Source of the DNA: Anthonomus grandis grandis
Lineage: Eukaryota; Arthropoda; Insecta; Coleoptera; Curculionidae
Direction of reading: 5' to 3'
Assembly: GCF_022605725.1 (NCBI RefSeq)
Contig: NC_065551.1
Coordinates: 930,001 to 994,000 of the forward strand
Length of the DNA: 64,000 nucleotides
Notes under the pieces: generated by a model
What the model was told of the DNA's origin: nothing
Seen by the model: only the letters and a program-made list of their open reading frames with translations
The model's database searches: none
In this document: in pieces, positions 43,798 to 54,002 of the stretch
Position numbering within the stretch: position 1 is the first letter of the stretch
How the letters are laid out: each line of letters opens with the position of its first letter
Program-made: the position numbers and the translations under genes

Positions 43798-46225
43798 TGG
43801 CTGATAGGAAGAAACTCTCTGGAGCACAAAATAGAAAGAGAAAGCTGGAAAAGGAAGAGGAAGCTAAAAAAGCAAGTGTCTCAATGCGAATGTTTTTGGT
43901 GCCGTCAACAAGTATAAATTCCAAATCAAAACCTTGAAACAACGAAATCGCCACTACGTCCAAGTGTTCTACTGAAAGTGAAAGAATAGTCAGCCCTTCC
44001 ACTTCCAAAGCCGCAACATTAAATCCGCCGCCGCCGTCCGAGTATCAAGAAGCTGAGCCAAGTCAAGTTGATCAGGTAGACTTGGAAACCGTAAATAATA
44101 GCGAAGAAGCAATAAGGAACCTTAAAGATGTAGGTGACTGGCCCACATTGTTGTCAGACAAGTTAAAATTGACTTTAGTAGAGTTAGGACCGAGTTACCT
44201 GACAGTTATCAAAGAAATTTTTCTCCAAAATATTACAAAAGGCTGCTTAGCAATGGAGAAATTATTTCTAGAGTTTGGTTAACATATTCTCTGTTAAGAA
44301 ATAAAGTATTTTGCTTCCCATGTAAGCTCTTCAACGCCGTTTCTTCTCCTTTTACCGAAGGAGATAATGATTGGAGACACCTTTCACAAGCTATTGAACG
44401 TCATGAGAAATCAAAGACTCACATGTGCTGTTTTAAATCATGGGTCGATTTAAAAAAATCTCTTCGTAACAAAACCATGACCGATTCTTTTAATGAACGA
44501 ATTATTAATTTAGAAAAAAAACGGTGGTGCAATGTTTTAAAAATCATAATTGCGTGTATTAGATTTTTAGCAGGGCAAAATTTAGCATTTAGGGGTAAAA
44601 CAAATACACTGTTTGAGAGTAATAATGGTAACTTTTTAAAACTTATTGAAATGGTGGCAAATTTTAATCCAATTATGTCAGACCATTTACGAAGGGTAAC
44701 TAACAGTCCATCAATTTTACCTCATTATTTAGGTGTACATATTCAAAATGAACTGATTTCTTTACTGGCACAAAAAATTCGTACTTCTATAATCGGCGAA
44801 TTAAAAGAAAATAAATACTTTTCAATTATTCTCGATTCTACGCCAGATGTCAGTCACCAAGATCAGCTTACAGTCGTCGTACGATATGTACATCTAAATA
44901 ATGAAATAAAAACTGTTAATATCAAAGAGAGTTTTCTTGGATTTGTACCAATAACAGATTCTACTGGACAGGGACTTGCCAATACATTACTTAATTTCCT
45001 AAGCAATCATAATCTCGATATTATAGACCTGCGAGGCCAAGGATATGATAATGGGGCCAACATGAAAGGTAAAAATAACGGTTTGCAGAAAAAAATTATT
45101 GATGTAAATCCTTGTGCTTTTTTCATACCTTGTGCTGCTCACAGTCTGAATTTGGTTGTCAATGATGCTGCAAAGGCATCCTTAGATATCAGCAATTTTT
45201 TTTCGATTATTCAAGAAATATACGTTTTTTTTTCTTCTTCAACCAAAAGATGGCAAATACTTAAAGATGAGTTACCGAGCTTATTGTTAAAGCTTGTGTC
45301 AGATACCAGATGGGAAAGCAGAATAGATGCGGTTAAAGTGTTGCGATTTAACCTAGAACATATTTATGATGCGTTATATAAATTATATTCAGACGAATCA
45401 AAAGACAATGACTCCTGCAATCTTGCAAATTCCTTACTTTTGAAAATAAAATCATTCAAATTCATATGCTCCATCTCTGTATGATATAAAATATTGAGTA
45501 AAATCAATGTAGTGAGTAAGATAATGCAAAGTGCGACTAGTACATTACCTGTCATAATTTCTTTGTTAGAAAATACTAAATCCTATTTGGAAGGCCTTAG
45601 AAATGAAAAAGGGTATTCTGACATCCTCAATGAAGCTAAGCTTATCGCCACAGATATTGATTGTGATCCAACATTTCCTGAATATAATCCTATCAGACCA
45701 CGTCTTAAAAAAAAGTTATTTGATTATGAATCAAGAGATGAAGTTTCAACAAAAACCCCCAGTGAGTTACACAAGATTAACTTTTTTTTCGTGATCTTAG
45801 ACACGGCGATCACATAATTAGAAGAACGGTTCAAATTTTCGTTTTTAAATAGAAGAATTTGCAAATTTTGAAAATAAAGAAAAAATACGAAAATGTAAGA
45901 AAAGATAATGTGATTCATTTGTTGCCTTCTAGTAAAAACTCAATAGATGTTCTTCAATATATTCATTTAAATAATCAAGCAAGTCTTTTTCCGAACTTAA
46001 TAATATCGTTAAGAATTTTTTTTACTTTGCCTGTTACAGTAGCAGTGAAAGAAGTTTTTCTAAATTAAAAATTATTAAAAATCATTTAAGGTCTACAATG
46101 GGACAACAAAGACTTAGCGACCTCTCTTTAATTAGCATCGAAAATGAAATTGCTAACAAAATTGATATAACTGATATTATTAGTGACTTTGCCCTTAAAA
46201 AAGCATGTAAAATCCAATTTACCTA
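43798..46225 (+). pseudogene. hAT transposase (zf-TTF / ZMYM1-like), multiple lesions
   Basis: The ATG at 43798 opens MADRKKLSGAQNRKRKLEKE, the usual KLSGA..RK+K+ start of ZMYM1-like hAT proteins. A TGA follows near 43936. The zf-TTF-like zinc region is split by a frame change (VFCFPCKLF, DWRHLSQAIERHEKSKTH at about 44310-44420). The longest frame, 44423-45484, carries YFSIILDSTPDVSHQDQLTV (first catalytic Asp region), LRGQGYDNGANMKGK and CAAHSLNLVVNDA, with RWESR. After further shifts the dimerisation region appears (LFPNLIISLRIFFTLPVTVA, then FSKLKIIKNHLR in a shifted frame, about 45985-46095). Confidence 0.8.
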
Positions 46226-46714
46226 GGCAAATTAATGTTTAAGAGTGTTATCTGTTATTATAAAATGTTTTTTTTTTAATTTTATATTTTATTTAGATCA
46301 AAATTTTACTTTAAATAATGTCTATGTTTCAAGTGTTTTTATTTCAGTGTTAGCACCTTTATTTATTTTGTTATTTTTTGTTTAAATATAATTTTTTTAT
46401 GAAATACACCCTTTATTTATTTACATTTGATATACCATAAAATGGAGCACGCACAACTTTTTTCAACTTACTTTTAAAAAATTGCAGACTTGAATAGCAA
46501 AATAAAAATAAATAAATTTCATGAGTTTTACATAAAACTGGGCATGGCACCCAAAAAAAAAAACATGTCAAGGGGCGCCACCAATGACAATTGGCACATG
46601 GGCACCTTCAAGTGCTTTATTGCGATATAAAATCTTATTTTATTGAATATTTTATATACTATATTTATTTTGTAAATTGGTTAATTACCATAATATATAT
46701 ATACTGAATATACT

Positions 46715-47340
46715 GTAGTGTGGTCACCATCCTATCAGGTGCATGTTCAATGTATTGAAAGGGTACATTGGAAGTTCATTAGAGTGGCAGCCTCTACCAT
46801 GGGTTTAGTTAGAGAGAATTTTACTTGATGAGAAACTTACTTGATTGAATGAGGAATTTTCGTCCATACTCAAGCTAAACACATTGGAACATAGGTGTGA
46901 TATGCTGGACATATTTTGTACATGGTGTGCTCAATTCTCATATAGATTGTCCTGAGAATCTGGGCAACATAAACTTTAATGTTCTGACCAGGCAAAATCA
47001 TCAAACTTGCATCTTCAATATCCCCTTCCATTCAACAAATTATGGGCAAAATGAGTCCCTTACAAAGATTTTGCATAAGGCAAATAACTTAACTTTAGAG
47101 AATAAGTTTTGCGTTTTTGATTCATCCCTTTGCTGTCTTAAGTGTATGTTGAAAAATAACTTGTGATGTTTTGCATACTGTGTGATGTTTGACCTCTTCT
47201 TTTAAGTTTAAGAGTGTATGTGATGTTTTATTATTTTAAATGTACTTGTATGTATATGGATATGTGTATTTATGATTTTAGTCTAGATATAAGCTAGCTA
47301 CTTTTTAAACTTTGTATTGTAAATGGATGAACTGTAGATG
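46715..47340 (+). pseudogene. LINE C-terminal fragment
   Basis: The frames read VWSPSYQVHVQCIERV, then (46897-47166) HGVLNSHIDCPENLGNINFN and CIFNIPFHSTNYGQNESLTK. This is the tail of a LINE ORF2, with a frameshift and stops before it. It ends at the AAATA repeat at 47341. Confidence 0.6.
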
Positions 47341-47378
47341 AATAAATAAATAAATAAATACCCATTAAGCAGTGTAAC

Positions 47379-47408
<30 letters not shown>
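47341..47408. repeat. TAAA-type microsatellite, LINE tail
   Basis: There are two runs of TAAA units (47338-47362 and 47380-47408) separated by CCCATTAAGCAGTGTAACAA. The position after a LINE C-terminal frame suggests a simple-repeat 3' tail, possibly of two stacked copies. Confidence 0.6.
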
Positions 47409-47410
<2 letters not shown>

Positions 47411-47641
47411 TGTAACAATTTTAATTGATTTAACAGATTAAATTGTTTTGATGTTTCTCAAATGAGATTATAGCATGCAATATTTATTCTAGATGCATTT
47501 AATCTAATAATAATTATTAAGTAATTGGATGTTTAATATTGTTACTGATGAATCGATAAATATCTATCCAGAAACAATAGTTAAATATACAGTATTAATG
47601 ATACTAATATATAGTAAAGTATAACAAAATAGTGTACATAC

Positions 47642-47694
47642 TTCGTCATACAGTCCATTTTTGTCCAATGGGAAGGGCACTGGTCCAGCACTTC
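47642..47694 (-). CDS. PARP-type ADP-ribosyltransferase, short upstream exon
   Basis: The exon is 53 bp, bounded by TTTTTTTTTTC..ACCAG on its 5' side and GTATGTAC on its 3' side. It encodes EVLDQCPSHWTKMDCMTK, the last Lys completed by the next exon. LP..W..M just before the S.EY block is the usual start of PARP10/12/14-type catalytic domains. The AA|G junction makes KYALVKL continuous with exon 30166-30410. The start assignment depends on using the CCAG acceptor; an upstream acceptor could lengthen it. It is short, so the call rests on splice phase and position as well as similarity. Confidence 0.65.
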
Positions 47695-47970
47695 CTGGTA
47701 CAACATTTTGAAAAAAAAAACTTGAAACTTCCTCCAAATAGTTTACAACAAATACTTCAATGCAGCAAAAGAAACTAAAAAAAAGAGGCGGGAAGCAAAC
47801 AAACAAAAAATAAACAGAGAAATAGCCACTACGCCTACGGGACCTTGACAGAAGAACGATCAACAGCTGATTGTAGAGCATGTATCTTAAGCTAGCTTCA
47901 CATACATGCTCATCTCTATCATCCTATCGGTTTCCAGTGATCAAAACGAGAACGTAGCATATGTCTTTTG

Positions 47971-48020
47971 CCAGTGGGCGCGGACTATAAATGAGACTTA
48001 AATTAGTCCGCCCCCGCTGG
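47971..48020. repeat. GC-rich 50-bp foldback
   Basis: CCAGTGGGCGCGGACTA (47971-47987) pairs with TAGTCCGCCCCCGCTGG (48004-48020) with two mismatches around a 16-nt AT-rich loop. It stands out in AT-rich surroundings. No coding frame crosses it. It may be the core of a short MITE. Confidence 0.6.
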
Positions 48021-48599
48021 TACATATATCATTTATTTAGTCAAGAAAAACTAGTACAAGTTATACACGAACTTAATAATATACCTGGACTGCTTAATGC
48101 ATATGGCCACGATACCCAAAAATGACCACTGCCTGGTGGCCGCCATTTTTATAGTGGTTGTGTCCTTTTGATGTTGGTCACTCTGAACATTTTTAGTGTT
48201 GTCAACAAAAAATATATTGAATAACGGTAATGAAGTTGACGACGCTGACGTTTGACGTGTGTGTACAGCGGATTGCCTGTGCTGGGATTCTAAAATCACG
48301 ACTCGATCTCGATACGATCACGACATCGAATTCGATCGCGACTCAGTCGTGACGACAAGGGTGATTCTAAATTTCAATCGTCGGCTAAACTCGTTTTATT
48401 TGATTTAATTTAGGTTTCTTGGTAAATATTTGTTATTTTTCCTATTATTTGACAGATGGAAGCGTCAATTGTCTTTTCTATTAGTAAACAGTAAGAATTT
48501 ATATTTATTTTGTTAATTTTTTTCGCCTCCGTGTGTTTTTATTTAAATATATGCCCATATTATTTCTTTAAAATAAAAAAAGTCGTTTAAAACCACCGC

Positions 48600-48738
48600 T
48601 ACCCATAGGAAAATAATAATTGAATTCATGGAAAATCACAAAAACTTGTTGTGTTCATCCACTTTTGGTTTTAATATGGCAAGATGGATGCAATCAATAG
48701 GACCTAAAGCACAAGAGAAATTGGATCTCTCTATAAAT
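48600..48738 (-). pseudogene. Harbinger transposase fragment around the first catalytic Asp
   Basis: The minus strand reads FIERSNFSCALGPIDCIHLA and ILKPKVDEHNKF. This is the G.IDGTH..I..P..DEH block of HARBI1-like transposases, with the catalytic Asp kept. It continues the piece at 52410-52609 across the Sola-like insertion, since FINFSNIRYERQI should be followed by F...F.FP..IG.ID. The sequence beyond is lost. Confidence 0.7.
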
Positions 48739-51700
48739 CGCTCGTGCGCGGGTAAAGGGGTATAAGTCAGAATATTTATAAAATGAGGTTAACGCAAAAT
48801 TCGACACCACTTTTCAAGATCTTGAATTGTGTAAAAGGGTATAACTCTAGCCGCGTTTAAAATCCGTATTTTCAATTGTGTAAAACAGGTTTAAAATATG
48901 TATATATAGGGAGTATGGATATATATCATTATATATCCGTTTTCACAAGAAGCTGGTTTGGCGTAAAGCGATTTAACATGACTTATACCTCTTTACCCTA
49001 ATCACAGAACAACCCACGTTATTTTGTGCCGTACGAATATGTCACTATTATTTTTGTTTACATATTTTTAATGACGCATGGCGTGTTGAATGCTTAGCAA
49101 AATAATCGACATAATTTGGTTTTAAACAAGTTTAGAAACCTTTGGTTGCTTAAATAAGTTCTAGAACCCTGCCAGAACAGGCAAAGAAGACTATAGAACG
49201 TCCTGTTTGGGTTAAAGTGCATAGTTTTGTCATTAGTTTAAGTGAGGTTATGGCTTCAAAAAGAACAAAATTAATGATTGATATGTGCAAAGAAAATGGA
49301 TTTGATAATCTTTGTGCCGTTGAGGATGGTAAGTTCAGCTCAAATATTAAATTATGCTTTTATGTTTAATACGCAATTATTGTTCTTTCACTAATAATAC
49401 TGTACCGTTTCTGGGATTTGGGACTTGTACTTCTTTACCCGCGCACAGATCTAAAATTTAAAATTGCTTTAAATTAATACTATTATTTCAGTATATTGTT
49501 GTCGATTATAAAAGATGTTAAATTATTTTAAATTTTTTACTAGGTTTAGTCTGTATTTTTTTAGCTACATACCTACTATTTTTTTATCCATATACTAAAA
49601 GTCAAATACAGCGTGCCAAGTCACTAAAATTTAAGGTACTGTATTTTATATCGAATTAATTTCTGTTATTAATATTTTTATAGGTAAGCAGACTTGGCAA
49701 GAGATTTATTGTACAAGCACCAATGTCATAGACCAGATACCATCTACTTCACAGGATGTTTTAACAGAGATGTCAGAGCAATCTAATAAGAAGGAATTCG
49801 TTACTTTGCATAATGTTCCTTTATCTACAACACCGTATTTTGAGGATGATGTGTCATCTATACACGGTAAATATGATTAAATTTGCTTTCAATTTATAGA
49901 TATTCTTTGGTGTCAAATAGAATTTGAAATTATTTCGGGAATTTGAGACGAGTTAGGTAAATGTTTGATACAGCATTTTGAACTGTGGAAACTATTTTAC
50001 GTATCAAAAAATAAAATGTTACTTCCCCATTCTACTTTTTTGAATGATGTTTTGTTCAAGCCGGTTAGTTTATACCATTTACTAGCTATTTGAAAACTAG
50101 AATAAAGAAGTAAAATTCATGATAATATGGCAATAAAAAAATTAATTGTAGGTCATTGTTTAATTTCAGAGGTTCTGCCATCACCAGGTAACGAACAATT
50201 AGGTGATGATCCTGGCGATTGTGACGACAGCGATAAGGATAAAGACTACGCCCCAGAGTCAGAAAGTTCAGATTCTGATATGGTTAATCTACAGCAACTT
50301 GCAGATAAAATAAAAAAGAAAAACAACAATTCGGCGGGTCAAGTGGAAAATGTTATTAAAGAAAATAGGCGAGGTCGGAAAACAGTAAAGGAAGAAACCA
50401 GGGAGAAAAGAAAGTTAAGAAAAACAAACAGAAATTTGGGTAGGGAATATACTACCAGCAAGGGGAAACTTATCAGAAAAAAAGAGAGAGAAGACCTTTA
50501 TGCTCTTGTAGGAATGGATGTTGTAGTAAAGTAGATGATGTTCAGTTGGACATGCTTTTTGATTATTTCTGGTCAATTGGCGACTTTGACGAGAGGGTTG
50601 CCTATACCGCAAGTCTTATTACGAAACAAAGAAAGAAAACAGCAATAACGTCAGAAAGGAAGAAAAAGCGAGACTGTGTTAACGTTTTTCATTTGAAAGT
50701 TAATGGCGAGTTGATTCAAGTTTGTAAAGGGTGCTTTGAAAAAACCTTCGATATTTCTAATAAATTTATAACGACTGTATTATTAAAAATGAACTCAACA
50801 GGAATATGTGAAAAAGATAAAAGAGGTCGTAAAGAGCCTCCAAACAAAATAAGTGAAAACAGTTTGCAGCTAGTAAAAGATCACATAGCTTCCATTCCAA
50901 CCTACGAAAGCCATTATTGTAGGAGGAATTCCGAAAAAGGATTTTTACCTTCATTTTACACGTTGATACGTCTTTATGAAGAATATAAAATTTGGGTCCC
51001 GCCAAATAATAAGCCCGTAAGTCGTAAGATTTATGAACATGTTTTTCACGAAATGGGCATTAAAATAAAAAAGTTCCAGAAAGACACATGCGCTACGTGT
51101 GAAAAATTGAACATTTTGATTCGCAATGAGAAAAACAGTGAAACCTTGAGTAGGTTAACAAACTGAACTGCAGTCACATCTAGATGAAGCTCAGGCGGCT
51201 TTTGATTCGAAAAGACAAGACAAAGACCTTGCAAAACAGGATGAGACTAAACTTGTATACGTGTTTGATCTTCAACAGTGCCTACCAACCCCAGATCTAA
51301 CTGCCTCTGTTGCCTTTTATAAAAGAAAACTGTGGACCTACAACCTGACCATGCACGAATGTAAAAAAAAACAAGCGATCTGTTGCATGTGGTACGAGAC
51401 CATTTCTGGACGGGGTGCAAATCAGGTAGCGTCTTGCGTATTTCGAGAACTTTTATCTTTGCCTCCTGAAATAAAGCATGTTACACTTTATTCTGACACT
51501 TGCGGAGGTCAGAATAAAAATTCCCATGTTGTAGCAATGTTTCTAGTTCTTATGCAGCTGACTCATCTGGAAAGTGTGGATCATCAATTTTTGGTTCCCG
51601 GTCACACTCATATGGAGTGTGACTCCGATCATTCTGTCATTGAGAGAAAGAAAAAGAAGTATGAATATCCAATAAATCATCCGCGTGATTGGTTTCAACT

Positions 51701-52405
51701 AGTGCGGTTATGTGGACAGGCAAATAATAAGTTCCAAGTTATTGAGATGAACAGGGAACATTTCTATAGTTTCTCAGACCTGCTCAAGAAAGTATTTCAA
51801 GTAAAGAAACAGGATGAGGAAGGAAACCATTTTGTTTGGAAAAATGTGAAATGGCTAAGATTTGAAAAAAAGAAATGGACATTTTATTATAAAACTTCTT
51901 TGAGTTACATAGCTCCCTTTCATGAAATGGACTTTTCAAGACGTGGACAAACTAAGGAGATACCAGTCTCAGCAATCCCTAAGTGTCAATTTCCAAACCC
52001 CATTACAGAGGAGAAAAAGAAAAACCTTATAGATCTATTGCCCTATATAGACAACGTGTTCCACGAATTCTACAAAGGCCTTCCCACCCAGAAGGATCTT
52101 CATGAAATTTTGCCTGATATAGAAGAAATTGACGAAGATAATATAGAGTAAAGAGAAACATCTTATGTTTTTTTGTGTAAAGAGGTATAATTAGTTTTTT
52201 TTTTCTGCGAAATAGATATTTTTTTCTTTGTAATGTTATCCGAACATTAACCCTATTAAAATAAATAGCTCTGGAAAAAAAAATCTTTTTTGTATTATTT
52301 ATTTTAAGGAAGTTATCCCAAAAATTGAACCGGACAATACTTACCAAGCTAATTTTCTCAAAACTAATACTTTTGACATTATACCCCTTTACCCGCGCAC
52401 GAGCG
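48739..52405 (+). mobile_element. Sola-like DNA transposon, copy 2 (3.67 kb)
   Basis: Termini beginning CGCTCGTGCGCGGGTAAAGG at 48739 and reversed at 52405 match over at least 27 bp. AAAT flanks both sides (48735-48738 and 52406-52409), a clean 4-bp duplication. Related GTAAAG.GGTATAA motifs recur inside (48831, 48981, 49429, 52177). The gene inside matches that of copy 1 in exon plan and motifs, although the terminal repeats differ apart from a shared CG start. Confidence 0.85.
49250..52151 (+). pseudogene. Sola-like (DUF7869-type?) transposase, copy 2, two frameshifts
   Basis: Exons inferred: 49250-49328 (MASKRTKLMIDMCKENGFDN..), 49684-49866 and from 50170, joining in phase. An acidic Ser/Asp region is followed by a basic region (KENRRGRKTVKEETREKRKL). 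A frame change near 50485 leads to CSCRNGCCSKVDDVQLDMLF, then FDERVAYTASLI, IPTYESHYCRRNS and CATCEKLN. A second frame change near 51160 restores YVFDLQQCLPTPDL, FYKRKLWTYNLTMHECKKKQ, LYSDTCGGQNKNSHVV and VPGHTHMECDSDHSVIERK, to a TAA at 52149-52151. The candidate acids lie in FDLQ, SDTCGGQ and MECDS, in line with copy 1. Zinc-binding Cys clusters precede them. Confidence 0.7.
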
Positions 52406-52409
52406 AAAT

Positions 52410-52609
52410 GTTAATTTATTAATTTGTCTCTCATATCTTATATTTGAAAAATTAATGAATTGGTCAGCAAAGTGTTTGTCAATAATTTCAGTAATTTTAT
52501 GGATCCAACGACTTGTAGTAGTTTCGCTAATTCCAAATTTAAAATCTTGTCGAATGCTTCTTTGGTAACAATCTGTGGCATAAAATCTTAACATAGTAAA
52601 ACTGCCCAT
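52410..52609 (-). pseudogene. Harbinger transposase N-terminal fragment
   Basis: The ATG at 52607-52609 opens MGSFTMLRFYATDCYQRSIR. FKFGISETTTSRWIHKITEI and FINFSNIRYERQI follow. This is the LRF.ATG.YQ....DF...S...VSR.I..V...I block of HARBI1-like transposases. The frame runs into the AAAT duplication and the Sola-like terminus, which interrupts it. Upstream sequence to 52960 is noncoding. Confidence 0.75.
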
Positions 52610-52960
52610 TCAATGGTAACTCTACTTCCTCTGCTTCTATTATTAACAGAAGGTTGTGGAAAATAGGGTCGAATTAAATCTATTAGTTGTTGTGTTTAAG
52701 AAAGCTTCTTGATATACTAATGAAAACCTGGTATGACTATTGGTAAACAATAAATTAAACAAATATGTTTAAAAAAGCATGCTATCACATTATGCACGTA
52801 TTAAAAAAGGAAGAAGCTATTGGTGTATACGATATACCCAAGCGTGTCGTCGACAAATCGTTAAAAACTAGGCAATCCGCAAGACACTCACGACTGAAAA
52901 TGTTATTTAGAATCAGTCATATCGAGTAATCGTGTCGAGTCGTGATTTTAGAATCCCAGC

Positions 52961-54002
52961 CCTGGTTTTCGGCGATTTGTAAGCGACGCTTGGGTATATA
53001 GCTTTGACGAGAGAATGAGAGTGGACGCGTAATAATACACGCAACGCAAGCCTCTGCTGTTCCGTTTAGGCACCAATGCCCAGCGCTCAGTGGCGTAACT
53101 TGCTCCAAGCAAAAATCTAAATTGCAATTAATTATTTATTTTCTAAAGGTATTAGTTTGTTTTTTATGCCAAATAAAATTGATTTTTTTCTTGGGCGGCC
53201 GTTTTCACAGACGCGAACCCATGGTAAAGAGAAAAAAAAAATCTGTTCGAAAACAAATAAAATCAATTTTATAGAGGTATGAAAAAAATTATAGGTAATC
53301 AGATCAGACTGTTTCTAATGTGCAGATGTTATTGACCTTATTAAAATCATTAATTATTATAAATAAAACAATATAGGGTAATCTAATGTAAAGTTTTATT
53401 AGATAGATTAATATTCAAATTCATACAAAAATGTTTCACAAATGAAAAAGAACACTAATATACTATATATTAGTATTATAATATACCTACCTATAAAAAT
53501 TATATATTATTACTATAATATAAATAGGTACCTATGTATATGGTACTTGGTACATACCAAATAATATATACTATTTTCACATTATATACATACCTACATA
53601 ATACTTATATAATGCATACTATTTACATTATACACACTACATACTGCATGTACCTGTAATATCTATATGTAATATGTATGGAACATACGATACCATTAAA
53701 GAAATGTAAAAATATTCATTTACACAGGGACGTTTCCAGGGGGAGGGGTACTCGGGCATATGTCTCCCTCAGAACTCTATTTATTCCATATCTTTCACTT
53801 TCACTTCTCGTAAAATTAGTATCTAATTCTTACCAAAACTAGCGATTTTTCAGTTCTTCAATAAATATTAGTTATTATTGACCTTTAAATAAAATTAGCT
53901 TGGTATATTGTTGTCTAATTGGGTCTTTTACTTCAGATTTTTTTTTGTGATGAAATTAATCCGGATATTCAAATACTTCAAAATAATTGCTTTAATTAAA
54001 AA
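52961..54002. other. AT-rich noncoding region
   Basis: No gene was found. CAGTGGCGTAACTTGC at 53090 and CAGGGACGTTTCCAGGGGGA at 53727 look like orphan hAT-type ends, but no partner ends were located. 53450-53670 is rich in TACCTA and TATAAT repeats. Confidence 0.4.

Larger units (their letters stand above)
42414..46615 (+). mobile_element. hAT DNA transposon (ZMYM1-like), degenerate
   Basis: The left end reads CAGGGACGTTCCATCCACGT with GGGCGCC repeats just inside. The right end has GGGGCGCCACC.. and GGGCACC near 46570-46605 but lacks a clean CCCTG terminus, so its boundary is approximate. No 8-bp duplication was found. It contains a transposase pseudogene (43798-46225) and a MITE (43166-43366). 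It interrupts or abuts a LINE 3' end. Confidence 0.65.
4318..47694 (-). other. Host gene span: PARP/ARTD-family ADP-ribosyltransferase (three exons visible)
   Basis: Three minus-strand exons join in frame: 47642-47694, 30166-30410 and 4318-4592. Splice sites fit at both junctions: the GTATGT donor at 47641 with the TTTTAAG acceptor at 30411-30412, and the GTAAGT donor at 30165 with the TTTCAG acceptor at 4593-4595. Phases match (AA|G and G|GG). The product follows the order of a PARP catalytic domain of the PARP10/12/14 type. These enzymes move ADP-ribose from NAD+ to proteins or nucleic acids. Introns of about 17.2 kb and 25.6 kb are filled with nested transposons. Upstream exons for N-terminal domains were not recognised. 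Expression cannot be judged from sequence. Confidence 0.75.
48281..52960 (-). mobile_element. PIF/Harbinger remnant split by Sola-like copy 2
   Basis: The termini read GCTGGGATTCTAAAATCACG at 48281 and reversed at 52960. TCG-rich subterminal sequence (ACGACTCGA.. motifs) lies inside both ends. A 3-bp TWA duplication was not identified. Minus-strand transposase pieces lie on both sides of the Sola-like element at 48739-52405. Without it the remnant is about 1 kb, so most of the interior is also deleted. Confidence 0.7.

Noticed and set aside
47651..47881. 105-codon minus-strand frame covering the short PARP exon
   Set aside because: It is in a different frame from the exon, and its hydrophobic product has no family match.
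53090..53750. A hAT element bounded by CAGTGGCGTAACT and CAGGGACGTTTCC
   Set aside because: Both sequences face the same way and are not inverted repeats of each other; no transposase lies between them.
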